Source of the DNA: Streptococcus mitis SK564
GTDB taxonomy: Bacteria > Bacillota > Bacilli > Lactobacillales > Streptococcaceae
Assembly (NCBI RefSeq): GCF_000148525.1
Contig: NZ_AEDU01000025.1
Span: 35,053 to 99,052 of the forward strand
Reading direction: 5' to 3'
DNA length: 64,000 nt
The position numbers and the translations under genes are program-made. Under the pieces are notes generated by a model that was not told where the DNA came from, made no database searches, and saw only the letters and a list, made by a program, of their open reading frames with translations. Shown here in pieces: positions 36,554 through 45,238 of this stretch; the first letter of the stretch is position 1, and each line of letters starts with the position of its first letter.

Positions 36554-36598
36554 TTTACAGATTTGTGTAAAGGATGCTGTAAATGTAATTTACACAAA
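36554..36598. promoter_or_regulatory. Nested TTTACA/TGTAAA palindromes upstream of the ABC-F gene
   Basis: Three overlapping inverted repeats are visible: TTTACA-N6-TGTAAA (36554-36571), TGTAAAT-GTA-ATTTACA (36578-36594) and TTTGTGTAAA paired with TTTACACAAA (36562-36571 and 36589-36598). They lie just upstream of the rightward promoter, so they look like operators for an unknown regulator. Confidence 0.55.
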
Positions 36599-36614
36599 AT
36601 TGACAAATAAAAAT

Positions 36615-36643
36615 TTGAATATTTCTGTATTTTCTAGTAGAAT
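36615..36643 (+). promoter_or_regulatory. Promoter of the ABC-F gene
   Basis: TTGAAT and TAGAAT are 17 bases apart, 29 bases before the TTG start codon. A TTGACA at 36600-36605 lies further upstream without a well-placed -10 box. Confidence 0.55.
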
Positions 36644-36672
36644 AAATATATTACGTATATAGGAGAAAAACA

Positions 36673-38295
36673 TTGCTTACAGTATCTGATGTTTCACTAC
36701 GTTTTAGTGATCGCAAACTTTTTGATGATGTCAATATCAAATTTACAGAAGGAAATACTTACGGATTAATTGGTGCTAATGGTGCCGGAAAATCTACCTT
36801 TTTAAAAATTTTAGCCGGAGATATCGAACCTACTACTGGTCACATCTCTCTTGGTCCAGATGAACGTCTCTCTGTTCTTCGTCAAAATCACTTTGACTAT
36901 GAAGATGAACGTGCCATTGATGTTGTTATCATGGGAAATGAAAAACTTTATAGCATCATGAAAGAGAAAGATGCTATCTACATGAAGGAAGATTTCTCAG
37001 ACGAGGACGGGGTTCGTGCTGCCGAACTCGAAGGAGAGTTTGCTGAGCTTGGAGGCTGGGAAGCAGAAAGCGAAGCCTCTCAACTCCTTCAAAACCTAAA
37101 CATTCCAGAAGAATTACACTACCAAAACATGAGCGAATTGGCCAATGGTGAAAAGGTTAAAGTTCTCCTTGCCAAAGCACTTTTTGGTAAACCTGATGTT
37201 CTTCTCTTGGACGAGCCTACCAACGGTTTAGACATCCAATCAATTACATGGTTAGAAGACTTCTTGATTGACTTTGATAACACAGTTATCGTAGTATCCC
37301 ACGACCGTCACTTCTTAAACAAAGTATGTACTCACATGGCCGACCTTGACTTTGGAAAAATCAAACTCTATGTCGGAAACTACGACTTCTGGAAGGAATC
37401 TTCTGAGCTTGCTGCTAAATTGCTAGCAGACCGTAATGCTAAGGCGGAAGAAAAAATTAAGCAACTCCAAGAATTCGTTGCTCGCTTCTCTGCTAACGCA
37501 TCTAAATCTAAACAAGCAACTTCCCGTAAAAAGATGCTTGATAAGATTGTCTTAGAAGAAATCATTCCATCTAGCCGTAAATACCCATTTATCAACTTTA
37601 AAGCTGAACGTGAGATCGGTAATGATCTCTTGACAGTAGAAAATCTATCTGTCAAGATTGACGGTGAAACTATTCTTGACAACATTAGCTTCATCTTGCG
37701 TCCAGGTGATAAGACAGCGCTTATTGGACAAAATGACATCCAAACGACTGCACTAATTCGTGCAATCATGGGGGACATTGACTATGAAGGAACTGTCAAG
37801 TGGGGAGTAACTACTAGCCGTTCTTACTTGCCAAAAGATAACTCGGCAGATTTTGCAGGAGGAGAGTCAATCCTTGACTGGTTGCGTCAATTCGCAAGTA
37901 AAGAAGAAGATGACAATACTTTCCTACGTGGCTTCCTCGGCCGTATGCTCTTCTCTGGAGATGAAGTTAACAAACCTGTAAATGTCTTATCAGGGGGAGA
38001 AAAAGTTCGTGTCATGCTTTCAAAACTTATGCTCTTGAAATCAAATATCCTTGTACTTGATGATCCAACAAATCACTTGGACTTGGAATCTATCTCAAGC
38101 TTGAACGATGGATTGAAAAACTTTAAAGAATCAATCATCTTTGCCAGCCATGACCACGAGTTTATTCAAACTCTAGCTAACCATATCATTGTCTTGTCTA
38201 AAAATGGCGTCATCGACCGTATCGATGAAACCTATGATGAATTCCTAGAAAATGCAGAAGTACAAGCAAAAGTTAAAGAACTTTGGAAAGACTAA
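36673..38295 (+). CDS. ABC-F family ATPase (YkpA/YbiT-like)
   Basis: This soluble protein of 540 residues has two ABC domains joined by a linker, as in ABC-F proteins that bind the ribosomal E site. Domain one has Walker A GANGAGKST (about residues 35-43), signature-like ELANGEKVKVLLAKAL and Walker B VLLLDEPTNGLD. Domain two has LSGGEKVRVMLSKLM and LVLDDPTNHLD, but its Walker A reads GQNDIQTTA, which lacks the Gly-Lys-Ser/Thr core. Start is TTG after AGGAG. It is more likely a translation factor than a resistance protein, since no resistance-type linker is evident. Confidence 0.88.
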   Translation: MLTVSDVSLRFSDRKLFDDVNIKFTEGNTYGLIGANGAGKSTFLKILAGDIEPTTGHISLGPDERLSVLRQNHFDYEDERAIDVVIMGNEKLYSIMKEKDAIYMKEDFSDEDGVRAAELEGEFAELGGWEAESEASQLLQNLNIPEELHYQNMSELANGEKVKVLLAKALFGKPDVLLLDEPTNGLDIQSITWLEDFLIDFDNTVIVVSHDRHFLNKVCTHMADLDFGKIKLYVGNYDFWKESSELAAKLLADRNAKAEEKIKQLQEFVARFSANASKSKQATSRKKMLDKIVLEEIIPSSRKYPFINFKAEREIGNDLLTVENLSVKIDGETILDNISFILRPGDKTALIGQNDIQTTALIRAIMGDIDYEGTVKWGVTTSRSYLPKDNSADFAGGESILDWLRQFASKEEDDNTFLRGFLGRMLFSGDEVNKPVNVLSGGEKVRVMLSKLMLLKSNILVLDDPTNHLDLESISSLNDGLKNFKESIIFASHDHEFIQTLANHIIVLSKNGVIDRIDETYDEFLENAEVQAKVKELWKD

Positions 38296-38305
38296 ATAAA
38301 ACTTC

Positions 38306-38336
38306 AAAACTCAGTTGGGTTAACCAGCTGAGTTTT
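38306..38336 (+). terminator. Terminator after the ABC-F gene
   Basis: AAAACTCAGTTGG pairs with CCAGCTGAGTTTT (13 pairs, one G-U) around GTTAA. It lies before the yfhO-like gene, which may be read from leakage or its own weak promoter. Confidence 0.8.
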
Positions 38337-38356
38337 CTAACATTTTATGAGGTAAC

Positions 38357-40900
38357 ATGAAATTATTTTTTAAAACATATTGGACCTATTTTGTTTCCTT
38401 CATCATTCCCGTAATCATTATGACAGGAGTATATCTATCTCAAGGTATCTACTGGAATAGCGATTCATCTCCTCTATTAGGAGATGGATTTCATCAATAC
38501 GTTATTTTTGATGTAGCTTTACGAAATATCCTACATGGAAATGGTAGTTTGTTTTACACCTTTACAAGTGGCCTCGGATTGAATTTCTATGCCCTATCTA
38601 GTTATTACTTGGGTAGTTTCCTTTCACCACTAGTTTACTTTTTTAATCTAACGAATATGCCAGATGCTGTCTATCTGTCAACTCTCTTAAAATTTGGATT
38701 GATTGGTTTGTCAACTTACTTTAGTTTAAATAAATTATTTCAATCGATTCCTAAGCCTTTAAAACTAGCCTTATCCACCTCCTACGCTCTGATGAGCTTT
38801 ACCGTTAGTCAGTTAGAGATAAAAACCTGGCTAGATGTTTTTATCTTGATTCCTTTAATTATCACTGGTTTACATCTACTGATAACTGAACAAAAATTTC
38901 TATTATACTTTACAAGTCTGTCAATCTTATTTATTCAAAATTATTATTTTGGATATATGACAGTATTGTTTCTTATTTTCTGGTATCTCTGTCAAATTTC
39001 GTGGGATTTTAAGACTCGAAAATCATCAGTTCTTGATTTCATAGTTATCTCCTTTTTAGCTGGTATGGCTAGTTTGATTCTGACTCTTCCTACTCTGTTT
39101 GATTTACAGACACACGGGGAAAAATTGACTGAAGTTACAAAGTTTCAAACTGAAAGTAGCTGGTATCTTGATCTCTTTGCTAAGCAATTCATTGGTTCCT
39201 TTGACACAACAAAGTATGGGGCCATCCCAATGATTTTTGTTGGACTACTTCCCTTTATTTTGACCATTTTATTTTTTACGCTGAAATCTATTAAGTTTCA
39301 CGTGAAACTCATCTATGCAATCTTCTTTGCATTTCTAATTGCAAGCTTTTACATAGAACCTCTTGACTTATTTTGGCAAGGCATGCATACTCCAAATATG
39401 TTTTTACATCGCTATGCTTGGATTTTCTCTACCTTGTTAATTTACACAGCAGCAGAAGTCTTAAAGCGTCTGAAAGAACTTAAAGTCTGGAATTTTTTAG
39501 TTTCGCTTTTTCTTATAGTAACAGGATTTTTAGCTACCATCTATCTAAAATCGTATTATTCTTTTTTAACAGATTTGAATACTCTGCTTACTCTTGAATT
39601 TTTGGTTATCTATTCTCTTTTACTCCTTGCAGTTATCAAAAAGTTTATATCTGTGAATCTATTTGCCATTCTAATCTCTTTATTTATACTGGTTGAAATG
39701 AGTTTAAATGCTTCATCTCAAATGGACGGAATTGCTAAGGAATGGGGATTTGCTTCTCGAAGTGCTTATAGTCGAGATATCCCAGCTATGGAATCTTTCT
39801 CAACATATATTGGAAATCAATTTACTCGTACTGAAAAACTAGAAACTCAGACAGGAAATGACAGTATGAAATTCAACTACAATGGAATCTCTCAATTTTC
39901 ATCTGTTCGAAATCGTTCATCAAGCTCTACTTTAGATAAACTTGGTTTTAAATCCTCTGGGACTAATCTCAATCTCCGCTATGCAAATAATAGTATTTTG
40001 GCTGATAGTTTATTTGGCATCCAGTACAATATCTCAGAAAACCCTATTGATAAGTATGGTTTTAAAGATATCTATCAAAAAGATAATCTTACCCTATATG
40101 AAAATCAATACTCTCTCCCAATTGCCTTTGCTAGTCAATCTGTTTACAATGATGTCAAGTTCAATGAACACACTTTGGATAATCAAGCCTCGTTTTTAAA
40201 TCAACTTGCTAACGTCAATTTTGATTATTTTTCTTCAATCCCTTATGATAAAACAGAAAATACTGATGATTTGATTAGTGTCACAAGTTCTTCAAATGAG
40301 GATGCAGCAATCCAGTATCAAATTGAAGTGCCAGAAAACAGCCAAGTTTATCTTTCTTTCACAAACCTTCACTTTTCTAATGACAAACAAAAGAAGGTTG
40401 ACATCCTTGTAAATGGTGAAAAAAAGACTTTTACAACTGATAATGTCTTCTCCTTCTTTAATCTAGGCTATACAAAAGAGAAAAAAACTTTCAATATTCA
40501 TGTTAGTTTCCTTGGAAATTCACAAGTATCATTTGAATCTCCTACCTTCTATCGTTTAGATACCCAAACTTTAACTGAGGCAATTCAAAAAATTAAAGAA
40601 CAGCCTGTAACAGTATCAACTTCTAAAAACAAGGTTTTTGCTACATATGATGTTCAACAAGATACATCTATTTTCTTCACCATTCCTTATGACAAAGGTT
40701 GGTCTGCCTACCAAGATGGGAAGAAAATAGAAATTAAACAAGCTCAAACTGGTTTTATGAAAGTTGATATTTCTAAAGGGAAAAGAACTATTACACTTTC
40801 CTTTATTCCCAATGGTTTTATTACTGGAGCAATTTGTTCCTTTACTTCTCTCTTACTATTTGGAACCTATAATCACAAACGAAAGTCATCTAAGGCATAA
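38357..40900 (+). CDS. YfhO-family large membrane protein
   Basis: This 847-residue protein has about 12-13 membrane helices in its first 440 residues, a large extracellular C-terminal domain (about 450-820), and one last hydrophobic helix. The YfhO family is related to GT-C glycosyltransferases; in Gram-positive bacteria members take part in glycosylation of teichoic acids or lipids. FHQYVIFDVALRNILHGNGSLFYTFTSGLGLNFYALSSYYLGS near residues 48-90 is typical of the catalytic loop. A parS site lies inside the gene. The exact sugar substrate cannot be inferred. Confidence 0.85.
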   Translation: MKLFFKTYWTYFVSFIIPVIIMTGVYLSQGIYWNSDSSPLLGDGFHQYVIFDVALRNILHGNGSLFYTFTSGLGLNFYALSSYYLGSFLSPLVYFFNLTNMPDAVYLSTLLKFGLIGLSTYFSLNKLFQSIPKPLKLALSTSYALMSFTVSQLEIKTWLDVFILIPLIITGLHLLITEQKFLLYFTSLSILFIQNYYFGYMTVLFLIFWYLCQISWDFKTRKSSVLDFIVISFLAGMASLILTLPTLFDLQTHGEKLTEVTKFQTESSWYLDLFAKQFIGSFDTTKYGAIPMIFVGLLPFILTILFFTLKSIKFHVKLIYAIFFAFLIASFYIEPLDLFWQGMHTPNMFLHRYAWIFSTLLIYTAAEVLKRLKELKVWNFLVSLFLIVTGFLATIYLKSYYSFLTDLNTLLTLEFLVIYSLLLLAVIKKFISVNLFAILISLFILVEMSLNASSQMDGIAKEWGFASRSAYSRDIPAMESFSTYIGNQFTRTEKLETQTGNDSMKFNYNGISQFSSVRNRSSSSTLDKLGFKSSGTNLNLRYANNSILADSLFGIQYNISENPIDKYGFKDIYQKDNLTLYENQYSLPIAFASQSVYNDVKFNEHTLDNQASFLNQLANVNFDYFSSIPYDKTENTDDLISVTSSSNEDAAIQYQIEVPENSQVYLSFTNLHFSNDKQKKVDILVNGEKKTFTTDNVFSFFNLGYTKEKKTFNIHVSFLGNSQVSFESPTFYRLDTQTLTEAIQKIKEQPVTVSTSKNKVFATYDVQQDTSIFFTIPYDKGWSAYQDGKKIEIKQAQTGFMKVDISKGKRTITLSFIPNGFITGAICSFTSLLLFGTYNHKRKSSKA
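39294..39309. other. parS site within the yfhO-like gene
   Basis: AGTTTCACGTGAAACT is a perfect palindrome matching the ParB target TGTTTCACGTGAAACA at 14 of 16 positions. It is about 10 kb left of the origin. Confidence 0.88.
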
Positions 40901-40930
40901 AAAATCGACCAATTAATCGGTCGATTTTTT
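40899..40930. terminator. Bidirectional terminator overlapping both stop codons
   Basis: AAAAAATCGACC (40899-40910) and GGTCGATTTTTT (40919-40930) form a perfect 12-bp stem. It includes the end of the yfhO-like stop codon on the left and the first base of the converging YhgE-like gene's stop on the right. Confidence 0.85.
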
Positions 40931-43572
40931 TAATCTTCTTCCATTTTCTTAGGTTGATAGGCTAGCATACCTAAACCAATAAATAGAGCTAGTATCACGG
41001 CAAGGAAAACGACTTGATGATGAATATTCCCTGTCATAGAAATTGTTTGTCGTAATCCAGAAACCGAATAACTCATTGGTAACCAAGGATTAATGGCTCT
41101 AAAGAAATCATTTGTCAAGGCAATTGGATAAGTACCGGCACTTGATGCTAGCTGTAATAAAAGCAAAATAAGAGAGAAGAAAGCTCCTATACGGCTATTC
41201 CATGTTGTTAAAGCAGTCACCATGGACATGAATACTAAACTTGTTAGGATAATGAGAATAAATGTTCTCATTTCATGATTAGCAGTTAAACCAATAATAT
41301 GAACTCCTCCATATACCAAAATTCCTGCTAAAACAGCTATAATACCATTTATTTCAGCTCGAGATTTCAACCAAGCCCAACGGCTCTCTGGATGACGTCC
41401 TGAAGGCAACTTCGCAAAGATCATATTCGTTGATATTGCTGCAACAAAAAGAGCAACTGATATCATATAAGGAGCCATTGCAATTCCATTTACAGGAACT
41501 TGATCATTGTCTGTTTTTGAAAGATTGAGTGGATTTGACAAAATCTCTGCATTTTTAGATTCTGTTGATGCTGATTTGAGTTGATCACTAGCATTACTTA
41601 GTCCTTTTCCTAAAGAAGCAACTCCTGTCTGTAAATCTTCCAATCCAGAAGTTAACTTTGTTCCACCTTCTGCAAGTTTCCAAGATCCATCTGCCAATTT
41701 ATTAGCTCCATTCTCTAATTGAGAAGCACCTGAAAGTAACTGACTGGATTTGTCTGCTAATTGACCAGATCCTGATTGTAATTTATCAACTCCTGCCATT
41801 AATTCTTGACTCTTTTGATTCAATTGATTGGACCCAGTTGATAATTTTTCAATACCAGATACTAATTCTGGAGTTTTTTCAGCTAATTGACCAACTCCTG
41901 CTGTCAAGCTAGAAGATTTTTGTGTCAAGGTATTTGAGCCTGAAACTAGTTGATCCAAACTACCTGTCAAGGTGGAATTTTTTTCACTTAGTTGACTTGC
42001 GCCTTGAGAAATTTTATCAACACCTGCAGTATATGCATTTACACCTGTTGCAATCGACTGACTGACAGGAACTAATTTACTCGTCACTACTCCTTGTATT
42101 TCTGTTAATCCACTTGACAATCCTGTCAAAGAAGTAAAAGCAAGCGGTAATACTTGATTAGCTTGATTTTTTAAAATCGAAAGATTAGAAGATTGATTTT
42201 GTAAGTTTTCTAAACTTCCCTGTAAACCTTGTACTAAAGCTACAATTGACTGAGCCGATTGAATACTATCAGTCGAATTTTGAGATACAGAAGCACTTAT
42301 TTCAGCTTGTTGCTCACTTGTCAATGATTGATAAGCTGCTGTCGATTGAATATTGGCTAATGTAGTTGCTTTTTCAGACTGAGCACTTACTAACATTTGA
42401 TTAGAAAGAGATGCTATACTTGATAAAACAGAATCTAATTGTTTTGTATCTTCAACATCAATATTTTGAATAACTTGATTTAACTGATTCAAACCAGAAG
42501 ATAATTGAACAATTTGATCTTTTTGCTCAGACGAAGCATCTAACTTGCTAGAAAGTTGTTGAATCCCTTCATTTAATTGCTCCACACCCATTCGAAGTGT
42601 AGCTGATTGATTAGATAACTGATTAGCACCTGTTGCAAGATTTCCCACTCCATTTGTATAGGCACTAACACCAGATGAGAATTGATTCAGACCAACATTG
42701 AGTTTAGAAACACCGCCAGTATAGGACTCTACACCAGTATATAGTTGATTGATTCCTCCTACCAATTCAGGACTTTTAGAAGATAATTGACCTAATCCAC
42801 TATCTAATTGACTCACTGCACCAGTATATGTAACTAAACCACTATTAAAATTCCCTAAGCCAAGATGAAGTTGTTCGACACCAGAAACATAAGAGGATAA
42901 TCCTCTAGTAAACTGCTCCGTTCCATTTGAAAATCTTAAACTTGAAGCTGCTAAAGAGTGTAGGTTAGTAGTTAATGTTTGACTTCCTGCCACTAACTGA
43001 TTCGCCCCATCAGTTAATTTTTCACTACCAGAAGCTGCTTGACTCATTCCATCCTTTAAATCAACCATTTTGTTAAATAAAGCCTTAGTATAGGTCTCGG
43101 TTACATTGGTAGAAACATTCTGCTTTAATTGTGTCATCGCAGAATCGCTCATCTTGCTGGCAATAAAACTATGACCACTTGAAGTCTGATAATCGATTTG
43201 CATTTGCTCTGGATGATCCGTTAAAATAGAAGCTGCTTTTTCAGATAAATCACTTGGTAAAGTCACTACCATATAGTAATCGCCATCTTCCAATCCCTTC
43301 TTTCCTTCCTCTTCATCTACAAAATGAAAATCCAAGGTTTTATTTTCTTTTAAATTGGACACCATGTCTTTTCCTATTGCCATAGTATTACCATTATAGG
43401 AAGCCTCTTTATCATTATTGACAACTGCCACAGGTAAGTCAGACAATTGACCATATGGATCCCACATTGATGACAAAAATATGATATTGTACAGAGCTGG
43501 AATAAGAGAAATCCCTATCATGACAATAATAAAGGTTGGTTTTTTAAAAATTGCTTTCCATTCTTTAAACAT
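40930..43572 (-). CDS. YhgE/Pip-family membrane protein
   Basis: This 880-residue protein has one N-terminal membrane helix (about residues 15-35), a very long extracellular region (about 40-650), and five to six C-terminal helices of the ABC-2 type. The extracellular part is built from many repeats of 11-14 residues of the form LxxGxxQLxxxxxxL, predicted to form a long coiled coil. Relatives include phage infection protein Pip of Lactococcus and type VII secretion-linked proteins. Seven upstream codons were dropped because AAAAAAGGAG precedes the second ATG. It is divergent from a TetR gene that probably represses it. Confidence 0.87.
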   Translation of the reverse strand: MFKEWKAIFKKPTFIIVMIGISLIPALYNIIFLSSMWDPYGQLSDLPVAVVNNDKEASYNGNTMAIGKDMVSNLKENKTLDFHFVDEEEGKKGLEDGDYYMVVTLPSDLSEKAASILTDHPEQMQIDYQTSSGHSFIASKMSDSAMTQLKQNVSTNVTETYTKALFNKMVDLKDGMSQAASGSEKLTDGANQLVAGSQTLTTNLHSLAASSLRFSNGTEQFTRGLSSYVSGVEQLHLGLGNFNSGLVTYTGAVSQLDSGLGQLSSKSPELVGGINQLYTGVESYTGGVSKLNVGLNQFSSGVSAYTNGVGNLATGANQLSNQSATLRMGVEQLNEGIQQLSSKLDASSEQKDQIVQLSSGLNQLNQVIQNIDVEDTKQLDSVLSSIASLSNQMLVSAQSEKATTLANIQSTAAYQSLTSEQQAEISASVSQNSTDSIQSAQSIVALVQGLQGSLENLQNQSSNLSILKNQANQVLPLAFTSLTGLSSGLTEIQGVVTSKLVPVSQSIATGVNAYTAGVDKISQGASQLSEKNSTLTGSLDQLVSGSNTLTQKSSSLTAGVGQLAEKTPELVSGIEKLSTGSNQLNQKSQELMAGVDKLQSGSGQLADKSSQLLSGASQLENGANKLADGSWKLAEGGTKLTSGLEDLQTGVASLGKGLSNASDQLKSASTESKNAEILSNPLNLSKTDNDQVPVNGIAMAPYMISVALFVAAISTNMIFAKLPSGRHPESRWAWLKSRAEINGIIAVLAGILVYGGVHIIGLTANHEMRTFILIILTSLVFMSMVTALTTWNSRIGAFFSLILLLLQLASSAGTYPIALTNDFFRAINPWLPMSYSVSGLRQTISMTGNIHHQVVFLAVILALFIGLGMLAYQPKKMEED

Positions 43573-43585
43573 AGATTCTCCTTTT

Positions 43586-43602
43586 TTAAACATATTGTCT
43601 AA
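43586..43602. promoter_or_regulatory. TetR-type operator 1
   Basis: TTAAACATATTGTCTAA is a 17-base inverted repeat with one mismatch (TTAAAC-N5-GTCTAA). It lies just downstream of the YhgE-gene promoter. Confidence 0.7.
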
Positions 43603-43607
43603 AATTT

Positions 43608-43616
43608 TGATATAAT
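43608..43616 (+). promoter_or_regulatory. tetR promoter (extended -10)
   Basis: TGATATAAT is a perfect extended -10 box reading toward the TetR gene. Confidence 0.5.
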
Positions 43617-43618
43617 AG

Positions 43619-43646
43619 ATTATACATTAAAAAATCTAAATTACAA
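43619..43646 (-). promoter_or_regulatory. Promoter of the YhgE/Pip gene
   Basis: TTGTAA (43641-43646) and TATAAT (43619-43624) are 16 bases apart on the minus strand. Operator 1 lies between this promoter and the gene. Confidence 0.65.
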
Positions 43647-43663
43647 GATAAAAAATCCATTTT

Positions 43664-43680
43664 TTAGACAGATAGTCTAA
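43664..43680. promoter_or_regulatory. TetR-type operator 2
   Basis: TTAGACAGATAGTCTAA is a perfect 6-bp inverted repeat with a five-base spacer. It shares the pattern TTARAC-N5-GTCTAA with operator 1 and lies 20 bases before the TetR start codon. Confidence 0.75.
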
Positions 43681-43700
43681 TTTGTTTACAAGGAGGAAAT

Positions 43701-44243
43701 ATGCAAGAAAGTAACAAACGCTTAAAAACAAAGCGAACTATTGAAAATGCTATGGTACAATTACTGATGGAACAGCCATTTGATCAAATTTCTACTGTCA
43801 AGCTAGCAGAAAAAGCCGGAATTAGTCGTTCCAGCTTCTATACTCACTATAAGGATAAGTATGATATGATCGAGCACTATCAAAGCAAACTATTCCATAC
43901 ATTTGAATATATTTTTCAAAAACATACTCATCACAAAAGAGAAGCTATTTTAAAAGTATTTGAATATCTGGAGTCAGAACCACTTCTGGCTGCCCTTCTT
44001 TCTGAAAATGGGACTAAAGAAATCCAAAATTTCTTACGAAATAAACTTCATATCATGCTCAGTACAGATTTACAAAAGCGATTTATTCAACTAAATCTAA
44101 ACACCACTGAATTAGAATATAGTAGCATCTATCTAACTCATGCACTTTTTGGTGTCTGTCAAACTTGGATTGCACATGGAAAAAAAGAAAGTCCTCAAGA
44201 AATAACAGACTTCCTTATGAAGATGCTTGGTGATGCAAATTGA
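43701..44243 (+). CDS. TetR/AcrR-family transcriptional regulator
   Basis: The 180-residue protein starts with a TetR helix-turn-helix (KRTIENAMVQLLMEQPFDQISTVKLAEKAGISRSSFYTHYKDKYDMIEHY, about residues 11-60). The C-terminal ligand-binding region is helical and of the short type found in AcrR-like regulators with a TetR_C_7-like domain. It is divergent from the YhgE/Pip gene and flanked by two matching palindromes, so it should control that gene and itself. AGGAGG precedes the ATG. Its ligand is unknown. Confidence 0.88.
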   Translation: MQESNKRLKTKRTIENAMVQLLMEQPFDQISTVKLAEKAGISRSSFYTHYKDKYDMIEHYQSKLFHTFEYIFQKHTHHKREAILKVFEYLESEPLLAALLSENGTKEIQNFLRNKLHIMLSTDLQKRFIQLNLNTTELEYSSIYLTHALFGVCQTWIAHGKKESPQEITDFLMKMLGDAN

Positions 44244-44251
44244 TATAAAAA

Positions 44252-44274
44252 GAGGAACACAGATGTGTTCCCTT
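44252..44274. terminator. Bidirectional terminator between tetR and tRNA genes
   Basis: GGAACAC and GTGTTCC form a stem around AGAT, with CTTTT on the plus strand and TCTTTTTAT on the minus strand. Confidence 0.8.
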
Positions 44275-44283
44275 TTATCTATA

Positions 44284-44357
44284 CTCCGCCAGTAGGACTC
44301 GAACCTACGACATCATGATTAACAGTCATGCGCTACTACCAACTGAGCTATGGCGGA
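44284..44357 (-). tRNA. tRNA-Asn (GTT)
   Basis: A complete 74-nt cloverleaf can be drawn: acceptor TCCGCCA/TGGCGGA, D-loop AGCTCAGTTGGTAGTAGC, anticodon loop CTGTTAA, and T-arm with GGTTCGAGTCC. CCA is not encoded. Its neighbour on the same strand is tRNA-Glu, five bases away. Confidence 0.97.
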
Positions 44358-44362
44358 TAAAA

Positions 44363-44434
44363 TAGTCCGTACGGGATTCGAACCCGTGTTACCGCCGTGA
44401 AAAGGCGGTGTCTTAACCCCTTGACCAACGGACC
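44363..44434 (-). tRNA. tRNA-Glu (TTC)
   Basis: A complete 72-nt cloverleaf is present: acceptor GGTCCGT/ACGGACT, anticodon stem CCGCC/GGCGG around TTTTCAC with anticodon TTC, and T-arm GGGTTCGAATCCC. CCA is not encoded. Confidence 0.97.
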
Positions 44435-44485
44435 TTCTATCTGTAGCAGATATAACCATTATATCAATTTCTTGCTAATTGTCAA

Positions 44486-45238
44486 TCACTTTTGAGATTT
44501 TTTCTCTAAAATATCTTTTAATTTTCTAATTTTTAATCTTGAAATAGGACAACGATGGTCTTCATAGAAAACAATTTCTAAGTTTTTTCGATCAATCTCT
44601 CTGATATTGCCTATATTTACCAAAAATGACTTATGAGGAGAATAAAATCGCTGAGTATGTTTGTCCTTTTCCTGAATATCTGTCATGGTACCGTAAAACT
44701 CTTTGGCAAAATTCTTACCAATAATGCGCAATTTATGAGAGACTCCTGTCGTTTCAATATACAAAATATCATGGTAAGGGATTTTTAAATCATTTCCCTT
44801 GTAATTGTAGTCAAAATAGTCTACAACATCTTCATTTTCAAGTAACATACTCTTCGTGTAGAAGATATTTTGCTCAATTCTCTTCTTAAACATCTCATCA
44901 TTGATATCCTTATCAACAAAATCTAGGGCTGATACCTGGTATTTATAGGTCAGAGTCGCAAACTCTGATCGACTAGTGATAAAGACGATAATAGCGTAAG
45001 GATTGTAATGACGAATGAGTTGAGCCACTTCAAATCCCTTTTTCTCAATCCCATGAATATCGATATCTAGGAAATAAAGCTGATTTACTTCATCATTTTC
45101 AATGTATTCTTCAAATTCACGGACTTTTCCCGTTGTCTTGTATGATATTGGAATATTCGATTCTTTCGAAATTTCATCCAATATTCTCTCTAGTCTCACT
45201 TGATGTTCAATAACATCTTCTAAAATTAAAACTTTCAT
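44486..45238 (-). CDS. comE: Competence response regulator ComE
   Basis: ComE activates early competence genes after phosphorylation by ComD. A receiver domain (residues 1-125) has the phospho-acceptor Asp58 in LYFLDIDIHG. A LytTR DNA-binding domain follows (about 140-245; HDILYIETTGVSHKLRIIGKN... FYSPHKSFLVNIGNIREID). At 250 residues it matches pneumococcal ComE. It overlaps comD by four bases. Confidence 0.97.
   Translation of the reverse strand: MKVLILEDVIEHQVRLERILDEISKESNIPISYKTTGKVREFEEYIENDEVNQLYFLDIDIHGIEKKGFEVAQLIRHYNPYAIIVFITSRSEFATLTYKYQVSALDFVDKDINDEMFKKRIEQNIFYTKSMLLENEDVVDYFDYNYKGNDLKIPYHDILYIETTGVSHKLRIIGKNFAKEFYGTMTDIQEKDKHTQRFYSPHKSFLVNIGNIREIDRKNLEIVFYEDHRCPISRLKIRKLKDILEKKSQK

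Noticed and set aside
36468..36672. A T-box leader for trpS
   Set aside because: I found no T-box sequence or specifier hairpin; a plain promoter lies close to the trpS start on the minus strand.
41500..43000. Many short repeats suggestive of a CRISPR or minisatellite
   Set aside because: They are coding repeats of 11-14 residues within the YhgE/Pip protein, degenerate and in frame, without unique spacers. I saw no CRISPR array in the window.
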